A DNA stretch of 64,000 nt from Micromonospora coerulea (GTDB taxonomy: Bacteria; Actinomycetota; Actinomycetes; Mycobacteriales; Micromonosporaceae): positions 62,001 through 126,000 of the forward strand of contig NZ_JAEMUW010000001.1 in assembly GCF_016598485.1 (NCBI RefSeq), read 5' to 3'. Below, piece by piece: positions 9,388 through 16,498 of the stretch (positions are counted from its first letter, which is position 1; every line of letters begins with the position of its first letter). Both the position numbers and the translations under genes were made by a program. A model generated the notes under the pieces. The model did not search any database and was not told the DNA's origin. It worked only from the letters and a program-made list of their open reading frames with translations.

Positions 9388-9766
9388 GGCAGAGGCAAGG
9401 CCCTTGACCTGCGGAAACGCGAGTTAGGGGCCTTTGTCGTCTCCTGCCACGGTTGACCGTTGTTGCCTCTCCTCGACCGGCCGATCGGGCACGCGACGGG
9501 CAGGTTGGATCTTGGGGTTCCCGACAATCCTGGGTCACGCACTGGTCCTCGGGCTCGCGCGTGGCGGGGGGTGGGTCGCGGTTGACTTCCTTATCCAGTC
9601 CATCCTGTTACCCCTCGCCGTCGACGTCCTTGCCGACGACCCGCTCACCGGCCGCCGGGCGGCAGGCAACGTGGCGCAACCAGCGCGCCAAAACCGAAAA
9701 CGTCATTCGCCGCCCGCTCCAAGATCCGCCACCCCGATTACCCGTTCAAGGTTGCGTGGCGTGGCA
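9388..9766. other. Intergenic stretch downstream of tRNA-Tyr
   Basis: An AAGGCCC ... GGGCCTTT pair (about 9399-9433) could terminate the tRNA transcript. The rest (about 330 bp) has open frames in several phases but none with a recognisable protein. No copy of the tRNA 3' end was found here, so there is no direct sign of an attachment site. Confidence 0.4.
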
Positions 9767-10996
9767 CTAGGTCGTCCCGGCCGCCACCGGCTGCGGGGCC
9801 GCCGAAGCCGCCTTCTCCCCGCCCGGCCGCGGCGGCACCGCGCCTGGACCGTCGGCCGGAGTACCCACAGCAGACCGGCGCCTCCCACCGGTGAGCAGCC
9901 GCATCATCGGCAGCTCCACAACGTGATGCAGCACCATCGCCGCGGCCAACGCAAAGCAGAACGTAGCCAGGACCAACACCCCGGCAGCCACCGTCGGGCG
10001 ATGAGGGTGGTCGTCGCCGAACGTGTGCCGCACCGCGTACAAGCAGATCTCGTGAACCATGTAGAACGCGAACGACACCTCACCCAGGTACACCAGCCGC
10101 CGCGCCCGCCAAATCGACCGTGACCGCCGCACGTCAGCCAGGGCACACGCCGGAAGTAGAAGCGAGTAGCCCAGCGCCGTGCACGCGGCGTCCCGGGCCA
10201 GCCCGTACTCCTCCGGCAGGAACGCCGCCACGGCCATCCCGGCAAGAACCACCACGATGCTGACCGTCATGCCGGGACCGCGCCACCAGCCGCCCCGCAC
10301 CAGCAGCGCGAGGCACATGCCGAGTAGGAACTCGACCATCCGGACCGGCGGCAGGTGGTACACGATGAAGTGCTCGGACCAGCCGAACGGCTCGTGGAAC
10401 ACCTTGATGCCGAACGGCAGAACCGCGACGAACAGGACCGACGCCCCAGCGATGAGCCACCAGGCGGCCGGTCGGAGCCGCCGCAGCCCGGCGTACAGGA
10501 GCGGGAAGCACAGGTAGAAGAACGCCTCGCAGCTCAGCGACCACGATGGTGCGTTGAACGAGTACCAGACGTCGGCCTGTCCGGGCGGCCAGGAGTGCAG
10601 CAGCGTGAGGTTGTAGAACATCCGCTCGAAGTCGATGACCTCCATGCCCCGCCATGACAGTAGGAGGCAGGCGATCAGGAACGTGACGAAGTGGTTCGGG
10701 TAGATCTTGGAGAAGCGGCGCCACCAGAATCGGCTGGCGGTGTCCGTCGGTCGCACGGACCAGGCCAGTACGAAGCCCGACAGGATGTAGAAGAACGACA
10801 CCCCGGACCGGCCCGCGGCCAGGAGCGAGTTCAACGCCTCCTGCGCGCGGCTGTCGGCGATGAAGAAGTTGCTCTCGCTCTGGATGTGCAGGCAGAAGAT
10901 CATCAGGGCTGCGATCCACCGGAGCCCGGTCAGGGAGTCCAGGCGGGCCGCCGCAGACGGCGTGCTGCGGATCGTGGCGGGGGCGCTCGTCATCAT
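9767..10996 (-). CDS. Acyltransferase-3 family membrane protein (OafA/YrhL-like)
   Basis: 409-aa integral membrane protein with about ten hydrophobic segments. It starts with LDSLTGLRWIAALMIFCLHI, the family's N-terminal signature including the active-site His, and has GVSFFYILSGFVLAW and SWSLSCEAFFYLCFP typical of acyltransferase 3. Such proteins transfer acetyl or other acyl groups to extracellular polysaccharides, antibiotics or lipids. Two adjacent ATGs (10996, 10993) follow AAAGGACG; the second has the better spacing. The 45-residue C-terminal tail is Pro/Ala/Gly-rich. Isolated gene in an accessory-looking segment; substrate unknown. Confidence 0.88.
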   Translation of the reverse strand: MMTSAPATIRSTPSAAARLDSLTGLRWIAALMIFCLHIQSESNFFIADSRAQEALNSLLAAGRSGVSFFYILSGFVLAWSVRPTDTASRFWWRRFSKIYPNHFVTFLIACLLLSWRGMEVIDFERMFYNLTLLHSWPPGQADVWYSFNAPSWSLSCEAFFYLCFPLLYAGLRRLRPAAWWLIAGASVLFVAVLPFGIKVFHEPFGWSEHFIVYHLPPVRMVEFLLGMCLALLVRGGWWRGPGMTVSIVVVLAGMAVAAFLPEEYGLARDAACTALGYSLLLPACALADVRRSRSIWRARRLVYLGEVSFAFYMVHEICLYAVRHTFGDDHPHRPTVAAGVLVLATFCFALAAAMVLHHVVELPMMRLLTGGRRRSAVGTPADGPGAVPPRPGGEKAASAAPQPVAAGTT

Positions 10997-11131
10997 CGTC
11001 CTTTGGCGGCGGGGAGACAGGGGCCGGTATCACCACGCCGGCAGGGGAGATGGCGCATCGTAGCCGGACGTCAGTTGACCTGGGGACGGCGGTGGAAGCG
11101 GTTCCACGCCTGGGCTCGACTCCTGCAGGGC

Positions 11132-11163
11132 TTGCATCCGGTACCTAGGTACACGCTTACCGT
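11132..11163 (+). promoter_or_regulatory. MerR-type operator-promoter
   Basis: A -35 TTGCAT (11132-11137) and a -10 TACCGT (11158-11163) are separated by 20 bp, and the spacer holds the perfect 12-bp palindrome GTACCTAGGTAC (11141-11152). An overlong 19-20 bp spacer with a central dyad is the hallmark of promoters activated by MerR-family regulators. The -10 ends 6 bases before the ATG at 11170, so the message should start at that ATG without a leader. Confidence 0.75.
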
Positions 11164-11169
11164 CTGGGT

Positions 11170-11526
11170 ATGAGCGACCAGCAGATCACGACGGATAGCG
11201 CCTGGGTGCCGGATGCCTGCACCTTGCCGACGGCTGACCGGCCGCTGCGGCTCACCGAGTTCGATCAGTTCTTTCGCGATGCGGTGCGGGGCGTCGATCG
11301 GCTGTCGGCGCAGCATCTGCGGTTGCAGCTCGCTGGTGCCGGGCAGGTGGAGGAGACGGCGCGGGACCTGATGGCCCGTGAGTCGTCTTGCTGCTCGTTC
11401 TTTGCTTTCGCCCTTTCCCGGTCCGGCCCGGATGCGCTGACGTTGGACGTGCGGGTACCGGCGGCACACGTCGACGTGCTCGATGGCCTCGCCGATCGTG
11501 CCGCGTCAGATCAGGGCGAGCGATGA
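11170..11526 (+). CDS. 118-aa Cys-containing protein of a MerR-controlled cassette
   Basis: Small cytoplasmic protein, first gene after the MerR-type promoter and predicted to be leaderless. It has Cys17 in an N-terminal ACTLPTADRPLRL motif and a vicinal pair Cys74-Cys75 in ARESSCCSFFAF, followed by a beta-type segment (ALTLDVRVPAAHVDVLDGLA). Vicinal cysteines behind a metal-type operator suggest thiophilic metal or metalloid handling, which is inference. From memory, similar uncharacterised proteins occur next to MerR genes in other actinomycetes. The stop overlaps the next start (ATGA). Confidence 0.7.
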   Translation: MSDQQITTDSAWVPDACTLPTADRPLRLTEFDQFFRDAVRGVDRLSAQHLRLQLAGAGQVEETARDLMARESSCCSFFAFALSRSGPDALTLDVRVPAAHVDVLDGLADRAASDQGER

Positions 11527-11972
11527 CCGAATCAGGGCTACGCAGCGGCCAACTGGCCGACGCGGCCGGGGTGAACGTGCAGACCCTGCGCTACTACGAA
11601 CGCCGCGGCTTGCTCACCTCTCCGCAGCGGTCCCCCGGTGGGCACCGGCTCTACCCGTCCGAGTCAGTGACCCTGCTGCGGGTCATCAAGACTGCGCAAC
11701 GCCTCGGCTTCACCCTCACGGAGGTCGCCGACCTGCTCGACACCGGCGGTCACCACCACGGCAGTCGACCGGACAGGGGCCTACAAACACGGGCTGGGGA
11801 AAAGCTGGTCGAGGTGGAGCAGAAGTTGGCGGACCTGACCGTCATCCGCGACACCCTGCGCGCCGCCATCTCGGCCGGCTGTGACGACCTGGTCGCCTGC
11901 GCGGGCAGCCCCTGCTGCCCCCTGCCGTTCGCTGAACTCGCCGAAAGGAACGACCGTGCCGACCATTGCTGA
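11523..11972 (+). CDS. MerR-family transcriptional regulator
   Basis: 149-aa one-component regulator. The N-terminal winged helix is classic: LADAAGVNVQTLRYYERRGL (residues 11-30) then SPGGHRLYP. A dimerisation helix follows (about 90-118), and a Cys-rich C-terminus: C120, C126, C131, C132 and a terminal C149. In Tn501 MerR the mercury ligands are Cys82, 117 and 126; here the region matching Cys82 reads RGLQTRAG with no Cys, while the C-terminal CPL motif is kept. So the ligand may be mercury bound differently, or another soft metal or metalloid. ATGA overlap with the upstream gene; probably autoregulated through the promoter at 11132. Confidence 0.88.
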   Translation: MTESGLRSGQLADAAGVNVQTLRYYERRGLLTSPQRSPGGHRLYPSESVTLLRVIKTAQRLGFTLTEVADLLDTGGHHHGSRPDRGLQTRAGEKLVEVEQKLADLTVIRDTLRAAISAGCDDLVACAGSPCCPLPFAELAERNDRADHC

Positions 11973-12264
11973 CCGGCTGCGCCGCCTGCTCCCTTCCGGG
12001 ATGACCGGACTCGCGGCCACCGCCTGCGCCGCCTGCTGCGTGCTGCCGCCCCTGCTCGCCGCCGGGATCCTCGGCGGTGCCGGCTGGGCTGCGGCCAACC
12101 GCTTCATGCCCGGCGTCGCCGTCGCCCTGGCCGTGCTCGCCGGCCTCGCCTGGTGGTGGGCCAGCAAGCGCCTCCGCACCGCCGGCTGCGCTGGCGGCAA
12201 CTGCTCCTGCGGCCGGCCCGACCAGCACGACCGGGAGGTGCTTCCGCTACGGTCCGGCGCATGA
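11956..12264 (+). CDS. MerT-like small metal transport membrane protein
   Basis: 102-aa protein. GTG 11956 follows AAAGGAACGACC, inside the last 17 bases of the merR-type gene. Two membrane helices: the first holds C24 and the vicinal pair C27-C28 (ACAACCVLPPLLAAG), the second is VAVALAVLAGLAWWW. After it comes CAGGNCSCG (C78, C83, C85). A Cys pair in helix 1 plus a cytoplasmic-side Cys cluster resembles MerT/MerF mercuric importers, from family knowledge. It could instead move another soft metal. No merP or merA follows. Confidence 0.65.
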   Translation: MPTIADRLRRLLPSGMTGLAATACAACCVLPPLLAAGILGGAGWAAANRFMPGVAVALAVLAGLAWWWASKRLRTAGCAGGNCSCGRPDQHDREVLPLRSGA

Positions 12265-12368
12265 GCGGCCCGCTCGATCCTGCTGTTCCGGGCGAGGGCC
12301 GGAGGGCTGTCGGAGATCGGCCAGAGCGATCGGTGGACGACGGGTTGCGTGTCCGCTACGGGTGGTAG
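12261..12368 (+). CDS. 35-aa coupled ORF, possibly a truncated gene
   Basis: ATG 12261 overlaps the stop of the MerT-like gene in an ATGA and encodes a polar 35-residue peptide (MSGPLDPAVPGEGRRAVGDR ... VRYGW). The overlap suggests that it was or is the next cistron of the cassette, but it is short, has no recognisable domain and may be the stub of a lost gene. Confidence 0.25.
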   Translation: MSGPLDPAVPGEGRRAVGDRPERSVDDGLRVRYGW

Positions 12369-12593
12369 AGGATCTAGATGCCAATTCTGACGCTAGGTCG
12401 GATTTTGGGACTACGGCCGACGGGGGAACCGACAAAGATTCTGGCCACACGACTGACGCGGCCAACCGGACGGCTTGAGCCGTCCCTGCCAGCGTCTTGA
12501 GCGCCCTGCCGCAGCTTTCCAGGCTGAGCGGGCTGTGGCACCATCATGGAATCTCCATCGTTTTCTGCACCCCCTGCCGACAGGAGCACACTG
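12369..12593. other. Intergenic region with no recognisable gene
   Basis: Less GC-rich than the surroundings, with no convincing ORF, tRNA or strong hairpin. It separates the MerR cassette from the small membrane gene at 12594 and is probably the right edge of the accessory segment. Confidence 0.4.
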
Positions 12594-12743
12594 ATGTCTG
12601 GTCGTAGGTCCGGCCGGCTGCTCGGCGTGACGCTGGCCCTCGTTGCCCTTGCCGCCGTCTTCGGCGGCGTGATCGGTGACCTCGAATACCACCAGTTGGA
12701 GTACGACTGGTCCGCCGCGATCGTCACCGCGCTCGTTCCGTAA
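12594..12743 (+). CDS. 49-aa membrane protein
   Basis: ATG 12594 lies 7 bases after AGGAG (12582-12586), which favours it over the in-frame ATG 12546. The peptide has a basic start (MSGRRSGRLL), one membrane helix (VTLALVALAAVFGGVIG) and a polar Tyr-rich tail ending ..SAAIVTALVP. Function unknown. It lies 62 bp before the GGDEF/EAL gene on the same strand and could be cotranscribed with it. Confidence 0.55.
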   Translation: MSGRRSGRLLGVTLALVALAAVFGGVIGDLEYHQLEYDWSAAIVTALVP

Positions 12744-12805
12744 CCGCCCGGGGCGCACTCGCGTCCCTGGCGGTTCGGGCCAGGCGTCACTGTCTGAGGA
12801 GCGGG

Positions 12806-15352
12806 ATGGCAACGAGTCGACCGCCGACGCGGAGGACGACGGATTCAGCCTGGCTGATCACCGGTCCGCTCGCGCTGATCACCGTCGTCGGCCTGATCAT
12901 CCTCAGCCTCGCCAGCCCGCCGACGGTGGGGGACGCCCTGGCGGCTCCCATACTGCTCTTCGCGCTGGTGGCCGCGGGCACTCAGGTTCTCCAGTTCATC
13001 GTGCTGCGGCAGGGCCTCTCCGTCACGTTGACGGAGATCCCACTCGTGCTCGCCTTTCACTATCTCCAGCCGGTGACCGTCGTCCTGGTGGCGGCGCTCG
13101 CCGCGTTGATCGGCCAGATGAGACGCCGGCTGACGCCGACCAAGGTGTGGTTCAACGTGGCGAAGGCCGGGGCCGCGGCCACGGTCGCTAGCCTGGTGCT
13201 GCTCGCCATGCCGCCGGTCGAGGGCGTCGGCCCACCGGCCTGGGGCGTGCTCTTCGTCGCGGTGAGCACGTTGACGCTGGTCACGCTCGCGGCCGTCGGG
13301 GGTGTGATCAGCCTGCTGCAGGGGTGGCAGGCCGGCTGGCAGGTGGTCCGGTCGGCGGCGCCCACGCTGCTGGCCGCGGCGGTGAACGTCGCCATCGGCC
13401 TGGTCATCCTGATCGTGCTCAGCAGCAGCGGCTGGGCGATCCTCCTGCTCGCCGCGGTGGCGGTGGCGGTGGCGTTCGTCTACCGGTCCTACTCGCGGTT
13501 CTTCCGGCAGCACCGCACCCTGGCCGACCTGTACGACCTGACCAAGGCGGTGAACCAGAGCGGCCAGGACGGCACCCTGGTCGACGCGCTGCTCGGCCGG
13601 ATCCGCAGCCTGATGCAGGCCGAGTACGCCACCCTCTGGCTGCCGTCGCAGGGGCGGCATCCGGAGGTCCTGCTCACCGCCCGGGTCGACGACCCGGGCC
13701 TGCTCGACTTCGCGCCGGGGCCGACGGCGATCCGGCAGCGGGTGCTGGAGTCGGGCCAGCGCGTGGCGGCCGGGCGGAAGCTGGGCGACGACCCGGATCT
13801 GCCCCGGACCGGCGCCGGCCCCGCCAAGGACGTCCTGGTCGTGCCGCTGCGTTCCGGTCAGGCCGTGATCGGCACCCTGGAGATCGTCAACCGGCTGGGC
13901 GACACCAACCATTTGACCTCGGCCGACATCCCGGTCTTCGAGACGGTGGCCGCGCACGTCGCCGTGGCCCTGGAGAATTCCCGGCTGGTGGACCGGCTGC
14001 GCCACGACGCGTACCACGACGCGCTGACCAAGCTGCCCAACCGGCGGCGGATCACCGGCGCGCTGGACGAGGCGGTGAAGATCCGGGCGCCCGGCGAGGT
14101 GGTCGCGGTGCTGGTCTTCGACGTCGACGGGCTGCGCCAGGTCAACGAGTCACTGGGGCACGCGGCGGGCGACAAGGTCCTGGTCGAGGTGGCCGAGCGG
14201 CTGCGCGCCTGCGCCCCTTCCTCGGCCCTGGTGGGGCGGGCCGGGGGCGACGAGTTTCTGGTGACGCTGCGGCTGGAGAACGCCGAGGCCGCCCTGGAGC
14301 TCGCCGCCGAGCTGCGCGAGCAGATCCGCGACGAGATGGTCTTCGACGCGCTCACCCTGGACGTGGACACCGCCGTCGGGGTGGCCGTTCACCCCGATCA
14401 CGGCAGCGACGCGGCGAGCCTGCTGCAACGGGTCGACCTGGCCGCGACGGCGGCCAAGTCGGTGCCGGGCAGCGTGCAGCTGTTCAATCCGGCGCTGGAG
14501 TCCCGGTCGCTGCGCCGCCTCGGCCTCGCCGGCGACCTGCGCCGCGCTCTTGACCAGGGCGAGCTGGAGGTCTACTTCCAGCCCAAGGTGACGTTGCGGG
14601 ACCGGCGGCTGCTCGGGGTCGAGTGCCTGGCCCGCTGGGAGCACCCGACGCACGGCACGGTCGCCCCGGAGGACTTCGTCGCGGTGGCCGAGCACACCGG
14701 TCAGCTCGGCCGGCTCACCGAGGTGGTGCTCCGGGAGGGGCTGCGGCGCAGTCGGGACTGGGCCCACGCCGAGCAGCCGCTCGCCGTCGCGGTCAACCTT
14801 TCCGCGCGTACGCTCACCGACCCGGGCTTTCCGGACCAGGTTCGCGAGCTGCTCGACGAGTACGGCGTGCCGCCGCAGCGGCTCACCTTCGAGATCCGGG
14901 AGGCCGGGGTGCTGGACGGCACCGACCGGCCGATACCGACCCTGCGCCGGCTGCGGGACCTCGGTGTCCGGCTGTCGGTGGACGACTTCGGGACCGGCTC
15001 GTCCTCGCTGGCCTACCTGCGCCGGCTGCCGGTGCACGAGGTGAAGGTGGACCGCGCGTTCGTGCAGGGCATGGCGACGGACCCGGGCGACCTGGCGATC
15101 GTCAACGCGGTGGTGACCCTGTCGCAGCAGTTCGGCCTCGCGGTGGTCGCCGAGGGGGTGGAGAGCGAGCTGACCCTCGAGCTGCTCCAGGACATCGGCT
15201 GCGAGATCGGCCAGGGCTTCCTGTTCAGCCGGCCGCTGCCGTACGAGCGACTGGAGGCGTGGTTCGGCGCCCAGGTGGAGCCGGAGGCCACGGCCGCCGC
15301 GGAGGCGCCCCGGCTGCGGGTCGTGCCGGACCGCTCGGCCACCCTGCTCTGA
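12806..15352 (+). CDS. Membrane GAF-GGDEF-EAL protein (cyclic di-GMP turnover)
   Basis: 848-aa protein. About six membrane helices fill residues 15-230, a GAF-like domain spans about 250-395, GGDEF about 400-560 and EAL about 580-830. The diguanylate cyclase signature is intact (GGDEF at 480-484). In the phosphodiesterase domain the signature is ECL (606-608) with the catalytic Glu kept, and NLSARTL, DDFGTGSSSL, KVDRAFV and VVAEGVE are present, so both activities look possible. ATG 12806 follows GGAGCGGG. It may sense a membrane or small-molecule signal and set c-di-GMP levels, which control development in actinomycetes. Confidence 0.92.
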   Translation: MATSRPPTRRTTDSAWLITGPLALITVVGLIILSLASPPTVGDALAAPILLFALVAAGTQVLQFIVLRQGLSVTLTEIPLVLAFHYLQPVTVVLVAALAALIGQMRRRLTPTKVWFNVAKAGAAATVASLVLLAMPPVEGVGPPAWGVLFVAVSTLTLVTLAAVGGVISLLQGWQAGWQVVRSAAPTLLAAAVNVAIGLVILIVLSSSGWAILLLAAVAVAVAFVYRSYSRFFRQHRTLADLYDLTKAVNQSGQDGTLVDALLGRIRSLMQAEYATLWLPSQGRHPEVLLTARVDDPGLLDFAPGPTAIRQRVLESGQRVAAGRKLGDDPDLPRTGAGPAKDVLVVPLRSGQAVIGTLEIVNRLGDTNHLTSADIPVFETVAAHVAVALENSRLVDRLRHDAYHDALTKLPNRRRITGALDEAVKIRAPGEVVAVLVFDVDGLRQVNESLGHAAGDKVLVEVAERLRACAPSSALVGRAGGDEFLVTLRLENAEAALELAAELREQIRDEMVFDALTLDVDTAVGVAVHPDHGSDAASLLQRVDLAATAAKSVPGSVQLFNPALESRSLRRLGLAGDLRRALDQGELEVYFQPKVTLRDRRLLGVECLARWEHPTHGTVAPEDFVAVAEHTGQLGRLTEVVLREGLRRSRDWAHAEQPLAVAVNLSARTLTDPGFPDQVRELLDEYGVPPQRLTFEIREAGVLDGTDRPIPTLRRLRDLGVRLSVDDFGTGSSSLAYLRRLPVHEVKVDRAFVQGMATDPGDLAIVNAVVTLSQQFGLAVVAEGVESELTLELLQDIGCEIGQGFLFSRPLPYERLEAWFGAQVEPEATAAAEAPRLRVVPDRSATLL

Positions 15353-15394
15353 CCTGGGGGAACGCGGAACACGGCCGGTATGGGGGGATCCGAT

Positions 15395-15424
15395 TTCACC
15401 TCGGCGAGCCCGGTCGTGTACTGT
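15395..15424 (+). promoter_or_regulatory. Promoter of the tRNA-Thr/tRNA-Met transcript
   Basis: TTCACC (15395-15400) and TACTGT (15419-15424) with an 18-bp spacer, about 36 bases before tRNA-Thr. Confidence 0.5.
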
Positions 15425-15460
15425 CTTTTCTGCGCGACACCCCACGGGGTGATCGGGTAG

Positions 15461-15533
15461 GCCCCCTTAGCTCAGTCGGCAGAGCGTCTCCATGGTAAGG
15501 AGAAGGTCTACGGTTCGATTCCGTAAGGGGGCT
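15461..15533 (+). tRNA. tRNA-Thr (GGT)
   Basis: 73 nt; acceptor GCCCCCT pairs with AGGGGGC, the anticodon loop ATGGTAA between CTCC/GGAG gives anticodon GGT, and the T-arm is ACGGTTCGATTCCGT. CCA is not encoded. Confidence 0.95.
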
Positions 15534-15558
15534 CACAGGGTCCGGCTGGACCCGCCAC

Positions 15559-15631
15559 GGCGGTGTAGCTCAGATGGCAGAGCAAGCGGCTCATAATCGC
15601 TGTGTCGCCGGTTCAAGTCCGGCCACCGCTA
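15559..15631 (+). tRNA. tRNA-Met (CAT), elongator type
   Basis: 73 nt; acceptor GGCGGTG pairs with CACCGCT (first pair G-U), the anticodon loop CTCATAA gives CAT, and the T-arm is GCCGGTTCAAGTCCGGC. The stem lacks the three G-C pairs of initiator tRNA. The tRNA-Thr/tRNA-Met/rpmG order is common in actinobacteria and supports elongator Met rather than a lysidine-type tRNA-Ile. Confidence 0.88.
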
Positions 15632-15668
15632 CTCTCGTCCTCTGGGCCAGCCCGGAGGTCGGTGGGAT

Positions 15669-15685
15669 GGGCGCCACAGGCGCCC
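15669..15685 (+). terminator. Hairpin after tRNA-Met
   Basis: GGGCGCC, loop ACA, GGCGCCC, then ACTTT; placed between tRNA-Met and the rpmG promoter. Confidence 0.6.
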
Positions 15686-15688
15686 ACT

Positions 15689-15718
15689 TTGCATGTCCGC
15701 GCGGTCAGCGCGTAGGCT
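15689..15718 (+). promoter_or_regulatory. Promoter of rpmG
   Basis: TTGCAT (15689-15694) and TAGGCT (15713-15718) with an 18-bp spacer; predicted start about 35 bases before the rpmG GTG. Confidence 0.6.
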
Positions 15719-15760
15719 GGCGCGTCGTAGTTGTTCCGTTAGCGAGGAAGGCACTCCGCC

Positions 15761-15928
15761 GTGGCGAAGGCGACCGATGTCCGGCCGAAGATCACTTTGG
15801 CGTGTGTGGAGTGCAAGGAGCGCAACTACATCACGCGCAAGAACCGCCGCAACGACCCGGACCGGATCGAGCTGAAGAAGTTCTGCCGCCGGGACGGCAA
15901 GCACACCATCCACCGCGAGACCCGCTGA
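15761..15928 (+). CDS. rpmG: 50S ribosomal protein L33
   Basis: 55-aa L33 of the large subunit. GTG 15761 follows GAGGAAGG. The sequence [20 protein letters not shown] is typical of the actinobacterial form. The zinc ribbon has C15 and C18, then C42, but the expected fourth Cys is Asp (CRRDGKH, D45), with H48 nearby. Zinc could be held by C/C/C plus D or H, or the ribbon may be weakened. It lies between tRNA-Met and the hadA-like gene and ends before a large nested hairpin. Confidence 0.93.
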   Translation: MAKATDVRPKITLACVECKERNYITRKNRRNDPDRIELKKFCRRDGKHTIHRETR

Positions 15929-15970
15929 CCCGCGGCCGGCTTGGCCGGCCCGGTTCCACAGCATCCCCGA

Positions 15971-16024
15971 ACGCCGATCCGCGCGGACGGCGGCCCCGAG
16001 TGGCCGCCCCGTACGGATCGGCGT
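15971..16024 (+). terminator. Nested hairpin terminator after rpmG
   Basis: An outer stem ACGCCGATCCG / CGGATCGGCGT encloses an inner stem GGCGGCC / GGCCGCC and is followed by TCGTGTCTT. A smaller GGCCGG/CCGGCC hairpin precedes it. Confidence 0.8.
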
Positions 16025-16038
16025 TCGTGTCTTCCGTG

Positions 16039-16044
16039 TAGGTT
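16039..16044 (+). promoter_or_regulatory. -10 element of leaderless hadA-like gene
   Basis: TAGGTT followed by 6 bases and then ATG 16051, with no ribosome site between. Confidence 0.5.
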
Positions 16045-16050
16045 CGCGGC

Positions 16051-16497
16051 ATGTCTCTGGACCCGTCCTTCGTCGGCCGGACGTATCCGCCGACCGCCCC
16101 CTACCAGGTGGGCCGAGAAAAGATCCGCGAGTTCGCGACCGCCATCGGCGCCACCGACCCGGCGCACCACGACCCGGACGCGGCCCGCGCGCTGGGGCAC
16201 CCCGACGTGGTGGCCCCGCCGACCTTCCCCGTGGTGGTCACCATGGCCGCCAGCCGGCAGATCATCGAGGATCCGGCCCTCGGCGTGGACTACAGCCGGG
16301 TGGTCCACGGTGACCAGCGGTTCGCGTACACCCGGCCGGTGGTGGCCGGTGACGAGCTGGTGTGCGTGAACACCATCGAGGACATCAGCAGCCGGGGCGG
16401 GCACGGCTTCCTCACCACCCGCACCGACGTGCGCACCGCCGCCGGCGAGCCGGTGGTCGCCGTCTGGTCCAAGATCGTCGTACGCGGGGAGGCCTGA
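16051..16497 (+). CDS. FAS1-like/MaoC dehydratase subunit (HadA/HadC type)
   Basis: 148-aa hotdog-fold protein with YQVGREKIREFATAIG, the N-terminal signature of the MaoC-like (3R)-hydroxyacyl-ACP dehydratase non-catalytic subunit. In mycobacteria HadA pairs with HadB in fatty acid or mycolate elongation. The next gene is the catalytic partner, one base downstream. The same pair sits between rpmG and tRNA-Trp/secE in many actinobacteria. Micromonosporaceae make no mycolates, so an ordinary fatty-acyl or related substrate is likely. The start appears leaderless (TAGGTT at 16039). Confidence 0.85.
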   Translation: MSLDPSFVGRTYPPTAPYQVGREKIREFATAIGATDPAHHDPDAARALGHPDVVAPPTFPVVVTMAASRQIIEDPALGVDYSRVVHGDQRFAYTRPVVAGDELVCVNTIEDISSRGGHGFLTTRTDVRTAAGEPVVAVWSKIVVRGEA

Positions 16498-16498
16498 G

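Noticed and set aside
11170..12264. Complete mercury-resistance operon
   Set aside because: No mercuric reductase, lyase or periplasmic MerP is present; only the regulator and a MerT-like protein support the idea.
9304..12805. Integrated element with tRNA-Tyr as attachment site
   Set aside because: No second copy of the tRNA 3' end and no integrase or excisionase was found, so only the position is suggestive.
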